A stretch of DNA of 64,000 bases from Terriglobia bacterium (GCA_009841225.1 VXMF01000037.1:62001-126000); one strand, 5' to 3'; counted from the stretch's first letter, positions 37,101 to 44,834 are shown. Notes: generated by a model not told the origin, from the sequence alone. Made by a program: numbers and translations.

Positions 37101-37536
37101 GGGAGTCACAACCGGTTCATTGCGTCCCGAATTAGCCTCCATCGCCGTGCCCGCCACAACGGATGGCCACAACATAACAGGCGACGATTTCGCGGTTACA
37201 GCTGGCTGGGGCCATTTCGGATCGGGGAGCGCCGTGATGCCCGGCCAAGGCAGCACCGTCGAGCGCACGTTCTCCGACAAAGAGCGTCTCATATTGGATG
37301 ATGCGCTAATCCCGGGAGACACTACCCTTGATGTTTATCTGAACCGGCGCACGTTCTGGCGCAACGTGCCGGCCGTTGTCTGGAACTACAAGCTTGGCGG
37401 CTACCAAGTTCTCAAGAAATGGCTGTCATACCGCGAACATGCCGTCCTAGGCAGACATCTGAAGCCTGACGAAGTACAGCACTTCACTGATACGGCACGG
37501 CGAATTGCAGCGATTCTCACAATCTACTGGGATTGA
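34144..37536 (+). CDS. Type ISP-like restriction/DNA-methyltransferase fusion without helicase
   Basis: This 1130-aa single-chain restriction-modification enzyme has an N-terminal PD-(D/E)xK nuclease with Asp73 (GHPDFGLY) and Glu99-x-Lys101 (VVEVKSQ). A helical linker follows, then an N6-adenine methylase with DPCCGTG from Asp408 (motif I) and NPPY from Asn531 (motif IV). The C-terminal coupler/target-recognition region resembles type ISP enzymes (FVRFAYRPFDTRWLYWE). Type ISP enzymes such as LlaBIII carry a RecA-like helicase between nuclease and methylase; here there is no room or motif for it, so action near the recognition site (type IIG/IIL-like) is more likely. The start could be the GTG given or the ATG at 34159. 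No separate specificity gene is present. Confidence 0.88.
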   Translation: MASSAMNGTIPKLTVAVEAYFTDLRRIRASGGATGERSLYGPLSNLLTAVGAALGPKVFCVQELADQGAGHPDFGLYTAGQVQKGMPRKAQAPERGVVEVKSQQDDAWLTADSEQTVRYWERYRLVLVTNTRDFVLVGTNTDGKRTKLEAFRLADSEVEFHQRLEKPRAFAQEVGASLGEYLARALSHRTALADPKDLAWLLASYARDSLARVEAAGGAPQLSAVRSALEAGLGIEFEGERGRRFFSSTLVQTLFYGIFSAWVLWARTDAAKPGPGPLFSDSGHDARFRWREAVWHLRAPVLRALFRQIADPGHLHPLGLTEVLDWTAAALDRVDRPSFFARFNEGEAVPYFYEPFLEAFDPALRKQLGVWYTPSAVVRYMVARVDRALRHDLGIADGLASESVYVLDPCCGTGAYLAEVLRRIAANLEGRGLGALTGSRIKQAAMERVFGFEIMPAPLVVAHLQVGLTMQDLDAPLADDGTERAGVYLTNALTGWEAGSNIRIPFPELAEEREHAAHVKREVPILVILGNPPYNGFAGVAVDEERERSDAYRTTKHVRRPEGQGLNDLYIRFFRMAERRIAETTGQGVVCFISNYSWLDGLSFTGMRERYLEAFDAVRIDCLNGDKYKTGKVAPDGSADPSIFSTESDPVGIQVGTAITTLIRKADHEPVREIGFRNLWGQAKPEALTSTAECEPDALYEGIKPVLPLGLPFVRTAVSEGWFDWPTLPDLLPVSFPGVQSGRDGFLVDVDLDRLRGRIGTYFDPAVSHEEVARRYPGVMKNTARFSARSTRDTLMARGGPDDTGFVRFAYRPFDTRWLYWERDTKLLDEKRADYKPHVIEGNLWLSAAQHLRKGADEPQTCFTDILGCRHLIERGALVFPAWLSNNSLGTGRTDRTRRPNLSPMALRYLDGLGLGVEDLFHHILATLHDPAYRTANAGALRMGWPRIPLPNWGNDDDEDAMATLVPSAARGRELASLLDPKTPVPGVTTGSLRPELASIAVPATTDGHNITGDDFAVTAGWGHFGSGSAVMPGQGSTVERTFSDKERLILDDALIPGDTTLDVYLNRRTFWRNVPAVVWNYKLGGYQVLKKWLSYREHAVLGRHLKPDEVQHFTDTARRIAAILTIYWD

Positions 37537-37811
37537 ATATCCGGTCGGACGAGATTCCTTGTCTGGCCGAAAGGTTGACGATGGAGTCAAGTCTCGCCGG
37601 TGGCAGTGCGCCATCCTCGTCAGCCTGAGCGTTGCAGTATGAAGCTTCCCGGAGAGAGGGAGTCGAAAAAGAGTGCGAACCGCTTGGCGCAGCCCGTTCC
37701 TTTCCGATGCGAGACGGAGCGTTGGCAGTCTCTCACAGCACCAACCGCAAACGCGCAAGCCAATGCAAGTCGGGAAAGCCCCACAAGTTCTCTGACTGCT
37801 ACCCTGTGCCT

Positions 37812-38597
37812 ATGCCTGTTCCCGTCGAGGCTGTGCGGCGCGCCACGCGTCCTCCCGAAGTCCAGCTGGAGGAGTACCCCTTCTCCGACGGCCGGGTCCT
37901 GATGGAAACCGACCCGCATGCGAATTCCATTGTGGCCATGCGCAACCAACTGCAGTGGCATTTCGAGGCCCGGCCGGACGTCTATGTGGCTGGAAGCATG
38001 GCGGTGTTCTGGCGGCACGGAGACCCCAGCGCGGTGGTGGCTCCAGACGTGTTCGTGGTAATCGGAGTGGCGAAGGGGGACCGCCAGTCATACCGGACGT
38101 GGGACGAAGGCGGAATCGTACCGGCGTTCGTAATCGAGGTGGCGTCAGGGTCCACGAGCCGCCGGGACGAGACCGAAAAGCGAGAAACGTACGAGCAGAT
38201 GGGTGTGCGGGAATACTGGCGATTCGATCCGACCGGGAAGTGGATCGCGCAGGGCCTACTGGGCTGGCGGCTGGCAGGCGGTGGCTACGAGCGTGTTCGG
38301 GAGGAAGCGGGGGAGGGCCGTTACTGCAGCGAGGCATTGGGGCTGGAGTTGCGGGCGGAGGGGTGGCTGCTGCGTTTCCGGGACCCGATTGTGGGCCGGG
38401 ACTTGCTGACACATTCGGAGTTTGGCCGGGCATTGCAGGAGACCAGCCGGGCGTTGCAAAACACCGAGCGCGAACGCGATGCGGCGGAGCGAAGGGCCGA
38501 GACCGAGGCGGCATCGCGACTGCAGGCCGAACGTGAACGGGACGAGGCGAATCGACGCATCCAAGAACTCGAGGCGCGGCTGCGGCTGTCCAGATAG
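37812..38597 (+). CDS. Uma2-family (DUF820) putative endonuclease with coiled-coil tail
   Basis: This 261-aa protein has a PD-(D/E)xK fold typical of Uma2: AVVAPDVFVVIGV (Asp), VPAFVIEVASGSTSRRDE (Glu), then EKRETYEQMGVREYWRFDP. From about residue 205 the sequence is a charged coiled coil (RALQNTERERDAAERRAE and following), common in this family. Uma2 proteins are widespread in cyanobacteria and other bacteria and their biological role is unknown. The start is the ATG where similarity begins; the frame is open to 37632. It lies in the island with other nuclease genes. Confidence 0.85.
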   Translation: MPVPVEAVRRATRPPEVQLEEYPFSDGRVLMETDPHANSIVAMRNQLQWHFEARPDVYVAGSMAVFWRHGDPSAVVAPDVFVVIGVAKGDRQSYRTWDEGGIVPAFVIEVASGSTSRRDETEKRETYEQMGVREYWRFDPTGKWIAQGLLGWRLAGGGYERVREEAGEGRYCSEALGLELRAEGWLLRFRDPIVGRDLLTHSEFGRALQETSRALQNTERERDAAERRAETEAASRLQAERERDEANRRIQELEARLRLSR

Positions 38598-38645
38598 TCT
38601 TCGACCCTTCGGAGCGATCTCCGGTCAACCTGCGACCTACAGGGC

Positions 38646-38679
38646 GGAAGTCACCTATTCCGAGCATGCGTTGACTTCC
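38646..38679. repeat. Inverted repeat after the Uma2 gene
   Basis: GGAAGTCA and TGACTTCC are exact complements separated by 18 bases. The site is about 50 bases after the Uma2 stop. It could be a weak terminator or a regulatory site for the PIN gene; no T-run follows. Confidence 0.35.
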
Positions 38680-38856
38680 GATTCCGAAGGACTTCACTCT
38701 CAGCAGACGGGCTGGCTCGCGGGCTGGATCAGCAGCATTGGAGGGTCCGCTGATTCCATTCCTCATTCCCCCCCCCGACGCGGACAAGGAATCCAGCCTG
38801 GATTTGGGCGCTCCGGTCTGCCTGAGCGCAGCCTCGCCTGCTCCCTGACCTCCGAG

Positions 38857-39549
38857 ATGAGGGCCATAATGGACCCAGTTGTGTTGAACCCAACTGTCTA
38901 CCTAGAAACATCAGTTGTCAGCTATCTCACCGGTCGGCCTTCTCAAGATGTCGTGACCGCGGCGTATCAGGAGATAACGCAAGAATGGTGGAGCAGGGCC
39001 CCTGACAGGTTCTCACTAGTGACGTCCAAGCTAGTCGTTACTGAAGCGGTCTCAGGCGACAGCGATGCCGCACGTGCTCGTCTGGCGGCTCTCGAAACGA
39101 TCCCATTGGTCGAGGTAACAGTGGAAGCCATCGAGCTGGACCGAGAGTTGGTTGATCGAGGAGCCGTACCGCCCGGTGCAGCCGACGATGCCGCCCACAT
39201 TGCCACTGCGGCAGCCCATGGTCTCGACTATCTCGTAACGTGGAACTTCCGCCACATAGCCAACGCGACTATGCGTCCGCGAATTGAAGATGTATGCCGA
39301 TCGTCAGGTTACGAGCCACCGGTCATTTGTACGCCTCGTGAGCTCATGGAAACTGCCCACTCAGGCTCAACGGGTATGGCCATGCAGGGAACACGGACTG
39401 ACCCAATCATTGGTGAACTCCACTCCATTCGCGATCAGCACGCAGCCCGGTTCGGATACGATATCGATGCGATTCTCCAAGACATTCGAACCAGACAGGA
39501 GACCTCCGGGCGTGAGTATTTCCGGCTACCCGCTCGCGAAGTCACTTAG
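38857..39549 (+). CDS. PIN-domain toxin fused in frame to its usual small partner protein
   Basis: This is a 230-aa reading frame. Residues 1-165 are a PIN domain of the group starting VYLETSVVSYL (Glu17 in place of the first Asp), with VTEAVSG, ADDAAHIATAAAHGLDYLVT, and the family-typical end YEPPVICTPREL. Residues about 174-230 (TDPIIGELHSIRDQHAARFG and on to SGREYFRLPAR) look like the short protein usually encoded as a separate gene beside such PIN proteins. Here no stop codon separates them. In-frame ATGs at 39376 and 39382 could still start the small partner separately (about 57 aa). The start may also be the ATG at 38869. No other antitoxin gene is adjacent. Confidence 0.8.
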   Translation: MRAIMDPVVLNPTVYLETSVVSYLTGRPSQDVVTAAYQEITQEWWSRAPDRFSLVTSKLVVTEAVSGDSDAARARLAALETIPLVEVTVEAIELDRELVDRGAVPPGAADDAAHIATAAAHGLDYLVTWNFRHIANATMRPRIEDVCRSSGYEPPVICTPRELMETAHSGSTGMAMQGTRTDPIIGELHSIRDQHAARFGYDIDAILQDIRTRQETSGREYFRLPAREVT

Positions 39550-39613
39550 GCGAGGGCGGACCCGCTTATTCGTTGATCCGGGCGAAGCGGCTTTCGGAAT
39601 CGGTGCGTAACTA

Positions 39614-40222
39614 GTGGACTGGCACGGCAGTGAGTTTCGGCAACATGAGCGCTGTGCCAAGTGCAAGAAGTGCGTTGGCCAGTTCTTGGAGCGCATCTAC
39701 GGAACCTGTGTGCGCAATCACAGGTTCCGATGGCAGACCGGCCTCGACGCTTACGCTGGCACTCAAATCGACGCTGTTCTGCGGAAAGTGGCGCACCTGC
39801 TAGAGGCGCATCGGGGATTCGGTCTTGACGAGTTCGTGCGAAGCACTGTGCTATCAGGCTGTGACTACTATGTTCCCGATCCCGGATTCATTGTTGAATT
39901 TGATGAGAGCCAGCACTTTACGAGACCGCGGAGCCTTGCGCTCTCGGTGTATGCCGAACTGGACCATTTGGGGTTTTCTGCGGTGCGCTGGATGAAGCTC
40001 TGCGAGCATCATGCTGCAAGCGATAACGACCCGCCGTTCCGCGATGAGCAGCGAGCTTGGTACGACACACTTCGGGATCTGATCCCGATGATCAGGGGCA
40101 AGGAGCCGACCGTGAGGCTCTATGCTCGCGATCAGGCTTGGTGCTCACTCGATCCAGACCGTGCGGAGGACCGGGAACGCTTCTTGGCAATGATGGGCCG
40201 AGAGCCGGCTCGGCCGACTTGA
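39614..40222 (+). CDS. DUF559/Vsr-like PD-(D/E)xK nuclease with N-terminal cysteine cluster
   Basis: This is a 202-aa protein. The core CDYYVPDPGFIVEFDESQHF (residues 83-102) matches the catalytic pattern of DUF559/Vsr-type nucleases (D-[YF]-x-x-P...[VI]-E-x-D-x-x-Q-H): Asp84, Glu95, Asp97, Gln100, His101. The N-terminus carries Cys14, Cys17 and Cys20 (CAKCKKC), possibly a metal site. I do not know a named family with this exact architecture. The start is a GTG. Its TGA is followed at once by the ATG of the nitrilase-like gene, so the two are an operon. Third-position GC is lower than in the core genome, suggesting transfer. Confidence 0.65.
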   Translation: MDWHGSEFRQHERCAKCKKCVGQFLERIYGTCVRNHRFRWQTGLDAYAGTQIDAVLRKVAHLLEAHRGFGLDEFVRSTVLSGCDYYVPDPGFIVEFDESQHFTRPRSLALSVYAELDHLGFSAVRWMKLCEHHAASDNDPPFRDEQRAWYDTLRDLIPMIRGKEPTVRLYARDQAWCSLDPDRAEDRERFLAMMGREPARPT

Positions 40223-41626
40223 ATGACGATCACGACTTACCCCCCTGCTGTTCTACACGAATCCACCCTGCGCGTGGCTATGGTGTTTCCTCCAGCAGCA
40301 ACGAGGTCATCGAAACTAGCAAAGAGATCCTCGAAACTTGTGCCGCGCAAAGGTTCGGGAGCGCAAGAGCCGGAGATTCCAACGACAGCTTCATTCGCCA
40401 GCGAGGCCATCGATGTCGTGCTCTTTCCCGAAGCCTACATTTCCGCTTGCGACAGAAAGCGGACTAAGGCGTTGAAGAAGCTGGCCGCGGACCTCCGCGC
40501 CCAGCTAGTTGTGGGGGCGGAAGAAGAAAGCGGCGACTTTGGCGGGCGCGTCTGCCAAGTACTGCTTCAGTTCGATCCAGATGGTTCGATCTCCCGGGCC
40601 TACACCAAGCACTCCACAGCAGAAGCGGTAGCATTCGAGCGACCAGATTGGCAGCCGAGATCCATGCTTCCGACAATCGAGCTTGGTGGAGTAACGGCCG
40701 GGGCAACAATCTGTCACGACCACTATCTGGGATTGCTCCCTCGCTTCCTCGCCAAGCGAGGTGCTCTGGTCTGGATCAATCCAAGCTTTGATAACGTGAC
40801 GGAGATCAAGTGGTCATCCGTTCTGCGGCTGCGAGCTGTCGAGAATCGATGCTTCAGTCTCTGTACGCTTCATAGCAGGTCGAACGGGCGAAGAACCCAC
40901 CCCTTCGCGTTCTCTCCTGATGGTGCTGAGCTGTGCGCCAGACGAGCAGGTGTAGGTGCCGAGAAAACGCAGCCCCTGTCGAAATGTCGAGAGGGTGGCA
41001 ACATCTACGTGGTCGACCTCGATCTAGCTGCGGCCGGAGAGCCCCTTGACTGGTCGAAGCTCCCGCCAGCCAAGAAGCCGCAGCGTGCCCGAAATGGCGA
41101 GCCCCGAAGACCCGTCCGTGTCACACTGCGCGGCGGACAGCCGACGATCGTCGGATGCTCCAGCCGGAATGATCTCGATTCGGGCTTCCACGGTGAGACC
41201 GCCCACGGGCCGGTCTACGTGGGAGTGGTACCGGGTGAGCGGATTCTGGATGCGTCCGAGTGCTTTCGAGTGCTTGATCGCGCGAAGCGGCTGAATTGTT
41301 CCCCGATCATCTGGAATCACTGGGACCAGCTTCCGACTGAATCCGGGAGTCTGGCAACACTCATGATGGGCAGGGCAATAGAGTGCTGCGCACCGGTCGT
41401 GATCTCGGATCGCGTCGGGATACGTGAGCTGGTAGAGCTATCGAACAGAAACAAGATTCCCACTCGGAGAGTCATCGATTCGTCAGGCGAGGCGATAGTC
41501 GACCTTGGCTATGCGTGGGGACTTGACAATGCGTTCAAGATGGTCGCCAACCGTCTTCCCGCAAAAATGCGGAAACGGATGACGAGAATCGCGTTGGACC
41601 ACTATCGGAAACTGTTGGTGGTGTGA
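40223..41626 (+). CDS. Carbon-nitrogen hydrolase (nitrilase superfamily) with C-terminal extension
   Basis: This is a 467-aa protein, much longer than usual nitrilases (260-350 aa). The catalytic triad can be placed at Glu70 (LFPEAYIS), Lys129 (YTKHST) and Cys164 (ATICHDHYLG), with supporting WINPSFDN downstream. The last 160 residues or so (from PTIVGCSSRNDLDSG) are an extra domain I cannot assign. Nitrilase-fold enzymes cut amides, carbamoyls or nitriles, and some deamidate nucleotides or cofactors. Coupling to a nuclease gene (no gap between stop and start) inside a defence island suggests a role in signalling or cofactor depletion; this is inference. Its stop is two bases from the convergent sulfatase stop. 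Confidence 0.75.
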   Translation: MTITTYPPAVLHESTLRVAMVFPPAATRSSKLAKRSSKLVPRKGSGAQEPEIPTTASFASEAIDVVLFPEAYISACDRKRTKALKKLAADLRAQLVVGAEEESGDFGGRVCQVLLQFDPDGSISRAYTKHSTAEAVAFERPDWQPRSMLPTIELGGVTAGATICHDHYLGLLPRFLAKRGALVWINPSFDNVTEIKWSSVLRLRAVENRCFSLCTLHSRSNGRRTHPFAFSPDGAELCARRAGVGAEKTQPLSKCREGGNIYVVDLDLAAAGEPLDWSKLPPAKKPQRARNGEPRRPVRVTLRGGQPTIVGCSSRNDLDSGFHGETAHGPVYVGVVPGERILDASECFRVLDRAKRLNCSPIIWNHWDQLPTESGSLATLMMGRAIECCAPVVISDRVGIRELVELSNRNKIPTRRVIDSSGEAIVDLGYAWGLDNAFKMVANRLPAKMRKRMTRIALDHYRKLLVV

Positions 41627-41628
41627 CG

Positions 41629-43107
41629 TTAATCGAGGGATGTGTGTCCCGCGTCGGGGACGCAGCTGTCTTGCTGGTCGATAGACTTGCGGTCTCGCTC
41701 GACATCCTCGAACCACCCCTGCAAGCTGGCCAGCATCCGGCGCACTCGGTCAGGGTGCTGGGAGGCAACATCGCGCTGCTCTCCTGGATCGGACGATAGG
41801 TCGTAGAGTTCTGGAGGCTCCGGTTGCTGAGGCTTCAGGTTCGGCACGGGCAGCGCCGCCCGCACGCTCGCGGGATTCTCCTTGTGCTTGATGTCGGCCT
41901 CGACGAAGGCCGCTGTGCGGGCGCGATCCTCATCGGACACACAAAGCTCGTCGCTAAAGAAGCGGGTACCGCGGATCATGGGCCGGACCAGTTTCCAGGT
42001 CCCGTCACGCATAGCAGCGTTGGTGCCGATGTCGGGCCAGTAGAAGTTCCACTGCCAGAACTGGCGCGGCTCGGCTGACACGGACCGCCCAGCGAGCAGC
42101 GGTGCCAGATCGCAACCGTCCAGCGGAGGTCCGGGCGGCCGCTTCACATCCACTAGCGAGAGCAGCGTCGGCATCCAGTCCGTAAAGTGCGCCAGCTCGT
42201 CGGCAAAGCACCCGCCCGGCACGTGTCCCGGCCAGCGCAGCACCATCGGAACGCGAATGCCGCCTTCGTAGATCCAGCCCTTGCTGCCGCGCAATCCGCT
42301 GTTGTAGCGCTCGTTGAAGGTCGGCTCGCCCGCTTCCAGCATGTAGGGGGGATTGAAGAACGCGGGCCCATTGTCGCTAGTGAATGCCACGACAGTGTTC
42401 TCGGCAAGACCCGCCTCATGCACCGTATCGAGGATTCGCCCGATCCCGGCATCCATGCGCTCGATCATGGCGTAAGTCGTCGCGACTATGCGGTTTAGGC
42501 CCCGTTCGCGGTAGGGGGCGATCCACTCGTCGCGCGCTTGGAAGGGCGAATGCGGGGCGCTATAGGGCAGATACAGGAAGAACGGGTCGTTCGGATGGCG
42601 CCGGACGAAGTCTTCGGCCTCATTCGTCAGCAGGTCCGTCAAGTATGTCCCGTCGGAGGGCGCGATACTGTCGTTGCGGCGCAGATGGTAGCGGTAGTAG
42701 TCCGTCCAGCCGCCACAAAAGCCGGTGAACTCGTCAAAGCCGCGCGCGTTGGGCTCGAAGCGGCGGTCGAACGTGCCGTTGTGCCACTTGCCGACCAAGC
42801 TCGTCGCGTAGCCGGCGGAATGGAACGCGTCCGCCAAGGTCACCTCGCGCAGCGCAATTCGATCAAGGCCGTGGATCTCGTGCTGCGTGATCGCTCCGGT
42901 CCTGTGCGGATAGCGCCCTGTGAGCAGGGCGGCTCTCGCCGGGGCGCAGATCGGCGAGGCCGAATAGTGCTGGCGAAAGCAGGTGCCTTCAGCCACGAGC
43001 CGGTCTAGGTGCGGCGTGCGCACCGTTCCATCGCTAAAGCAACCGAAGTCACCGTAGCCCATGTCATCGGCCACGATGAGAATCACGTTCGGGTGTCTGG
43101 CAGCCAT
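41629..43107 (-). CDS. Sulfatase (formylglycine-dependent)
   Basis: This is a 492-aa sulfatase. It starts HPNVILIVADDMGYGDFGCF, with the modifiable cysteine Cys54 in C-A-P-A-R, followed by SLVGKWHNG and FTSDNGPAFF. The frame is open upstream to 43455, but that part lies over the start of the divergent oxidoreductase gene and has no similarity, so I take the ATG at 43107. From this start there is no signal peptide; an upstream ATG near 43164 also gives none. Cytoplasmic sulfatases are unusual, so the start deserves checking. Substrate loops differ from the other two sulfatases. Confidence 0.9.
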   Translation of the reverse strand: MAARHPNVILIVADDMGYGDFGCFSDGTVRTPHLDRLVAEGTCFRQHYSASPICAPARAALLTGRYPHRTGAITQHEIHGLDRIALREVTLADAFHSAGYATSLVGKWHNGTFDRRFEPNARGFDEFTGFCGGWTDYYRYHLRRNDSIAPSDGTYLTDLLTNEAEDFVRRHPNDPFFLYLPYSAPHSPFQARDEWIAPYRERGLNRIVATTYAMIERMDAGIGRILDTVHEAGLAENTVVAFTSDNGPAFFNPPYMLEAGEPTFNERYNSGLRGSKGWIYEGGIRVPMVLRWPGHVPGGCFADELAHFTDWMPTLLSLVDVKRPPGPPLDGCDLAPLLAGRSVSAEPRQFWQWNFYWPDIGTNAAMRDGTWKLVRPMIRGTRFFSDELCVSDEDRARTAAFVEADIKHKENPASVRAALPVPNLKPQQPEPPELYDLSSDPGEQRDVASQHPDRVRRMLASLQGWFEDVERDRKSIDQQDSCVPDAGHTSLD

Positions 43108-43192
43108 TTGCAGTCGGAAGCCGGGGCCTTCGGGGATCGAAGTCGCCGACGTGACGGGTATCATAGTCGAGTTGATCCCAAGGAGGTTTGAC

Positions 43193-44545
43193 ATGCCAGA
43201 TCCCGTCTCCAACCGCCGCAATTTCATCGGTGCCGCCGCGGGCAGCCTGCTGCTCGTTCCGGGAGCGCGCCCCGCCACGCAAACCCGCCGTGTCGGCATT
43301 GTCGGGCCGGGCTGGTACGGCAAGATCGACCTCTTCCGGCTGATCCAAGTCGAGCCCGTGGAGGTGGTCGGGATGTGCGACGTCGACAGCAAGATGCTCA
43401 AGGCGGCGGCCGAGATGACTGCCACTCGCCAGAAGTCCGGCAAGACCCCGCGCACCTACTCCGATTACCGCGAAATGCTGCGGGAGCAGGAGCCGGATCT
43501 GGTGTTAGTCGCAACGCCCGACCACTGGCACGCCCTGCCCATGATCGCGGCCTGCCAGGCCGGGGCCGACGTGTATTGCCAAAAGCCGATCGGCGTCGAT
43601 ATCCGCGAGGGCCAGGCGATGCTCGCGGCCGCGCGCAAGCACGGTCGCGTGGTGCAGATTGGATTGCAGCGCCGCTCCACGCCGCACCTTGTCGAAGCCA
43701 AGAAGCGGATCGTAGAGGACGGCTTGCTGGGTGAAATCGGCCATGCCGAGGTCTGCTGCTACTACCACATGCGAGCGCGCGGCAACCCTGCCGACGCCGA
43801 GGCCCCGGCCCATCTCGACTATGAGATGTGGACAGGCCCAGCCCCGATGCGCCCGTACAACGAACTCGTCCATCCACGCCGCTGGCGGGCGTTCATGGAA
43901 TACGGCAACGGCATCATGGGCGACATGTGCGTCCATATGCTCGATGCCGTGCGCTGGATGACCGGGCTGGGCTGGCCCGAGCGGGTGTCCTCGAGCGGCG
44001 GCATCCAAATCCAGAAGTCCAGCAAGGCCAACATCGCCGACTCGCAAGTCGCGACGTTCGAATACGACCAGTTCCCCGTGGTCTGGACGCACCGCAGCTG
44101 GGGCACGGCGCCCGACCCGGGCTATCCTTGGGCGTTCTTCATCTACGGTTCCAAGGGCACGCTGAAAGGCAGCGTCCACGGCTGGGACTTCGTCCCGGTG
44201 GACAAGAACGCGAAGCCTCTGCAAGGTCGCAACAAGACCGAAGTCGACCAGTACCCCGAGGACAAGACCGAGCCCGATCTCGAACTCCACTCCGCACATG
44301 CGGTGCGCTACCACATGAAGGACTGGTTGCAAGCGGTCAACGAGCGTTCGCGGCCGGTAGCGGACATCGAGGAAGGGCACAAGTCCACGACGGCCTGCAT
44401 CCTTGCCAACATGGCCATGCAGCTCGGGCGCTCGCTGGAATGGGATGCCGAGCGAGGCGTGGTCAGGAACGACAGCGAGGCTAACCGGCTGCTCGCCAGA
44501 CCGTACCGCAAGCCCTGGCAGCACCCCGATCCAGCCAACGTCTGA
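43193..44545 (+). CDS. Gfo/Idh/MocA family oxidoreductase, Tat-exported
   Basis: This 450-aa protein begins with a twin-arginine signal (SNRRNFIGAAAGSLLLVPG), then a Rossmann fold (VGIVGPGWYGKIDLFRLI) and the block VLVATPDHWHALPMIAAC. The usual EKP motif is QKP here (YCQKPIGVD), keeping the catalytic Lys. The C-terminal beta-sheet domain includes YGNGIMGDMCVHMLDAVRWM. Tat-exported members are typical of Acidobacteria and Planctomycetes and are thought to oxidise or epimerise sugars with a tightly bound NAD(P). AGGAGG precedes the ATG. It is divergent from the sulfatase gene. Confidence 0.92.
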   Translation: MPDPVSNRRNFIGAAAGSLLLVPGARPATQTRRVGIVGPGWYGKIDLFRLIQVEPVEVVGMCDVDSKMLKAAAEMTATRQKSGKTPRTYSDYREMLREQEPDLVLVATPDHWHALPMIAACQAGADVYCQKPIGVDIREGQAMLAAARKHGRVVQIGLQRRSTPHLVEAKKRIVEDGLLGEIGHAEVCCYYHMRARGNPADAEAPAHLDYEMWTGPAPMRPYNELVHPRRWRAFMEYGNGIMGDMCVHMLDAVRWMTGLGWPERVSSSGGIQIQKSSKANIADSQVATFEYDQFPVVWTHRSWGTAPDPGYPWAFFIYGSKGTLKGSVHGWDFVPVDKNAKPLQGRNKTEVDQYPEDKTEPDLELHSAHAVRYHMKDWLQAVNERSRPVADIEEGHKSTTACILANMAMQLGRSLEWDAERGVVRNDSEANRLLARPYRKPWQHPDPANV

Positions 44546-44834
44546 GAACTGGGTCTGGCGGCCGCGGTCACACCGCACCGTCGGAACTCAATCCGGATCG
44601 ACCATCGCCTCGCTGCCCAGCGACCCGAATCAAGCATCCGCAGTCAGTCTGGGCAAGCTCGCTGGGAACTGACCCTCAGGCTCTGCCGGCAAAAGGTGGC
44701 ACGAACCGCGAGGCATGTGGGACGCTTTTGAGTGCTGACGGGACGCTTTGCGGCATTTGCGGGGCAGATTTTGCTAGAATCCCATGTCACCGCTGCTCGT
44801 CAGCGGTCTGTCGAACAAGAGAGGACTACCCAAC
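44546..44834 (+). promoter_or_regulatory. Leader region with extended -10 promoter (44772-44780)
   Basis: TTGC followed by TAGAAT at 44775-44780 matches an extended -10 (TGn plus hexamer). It would give a leader of about 48 nt to the lectin-like gene. No good -35 is needed or seen. The rest of the 289-base spacer holds nothing recognisable. Confidence 0.4.

Noticed and set aside
38768..38776. Run of nine C that could be phase-variable
   Set aside because: It lies in the spacer before the PIN gene, about 80 bases from its start and outside any gene I accept, so it has no visible coding effect.
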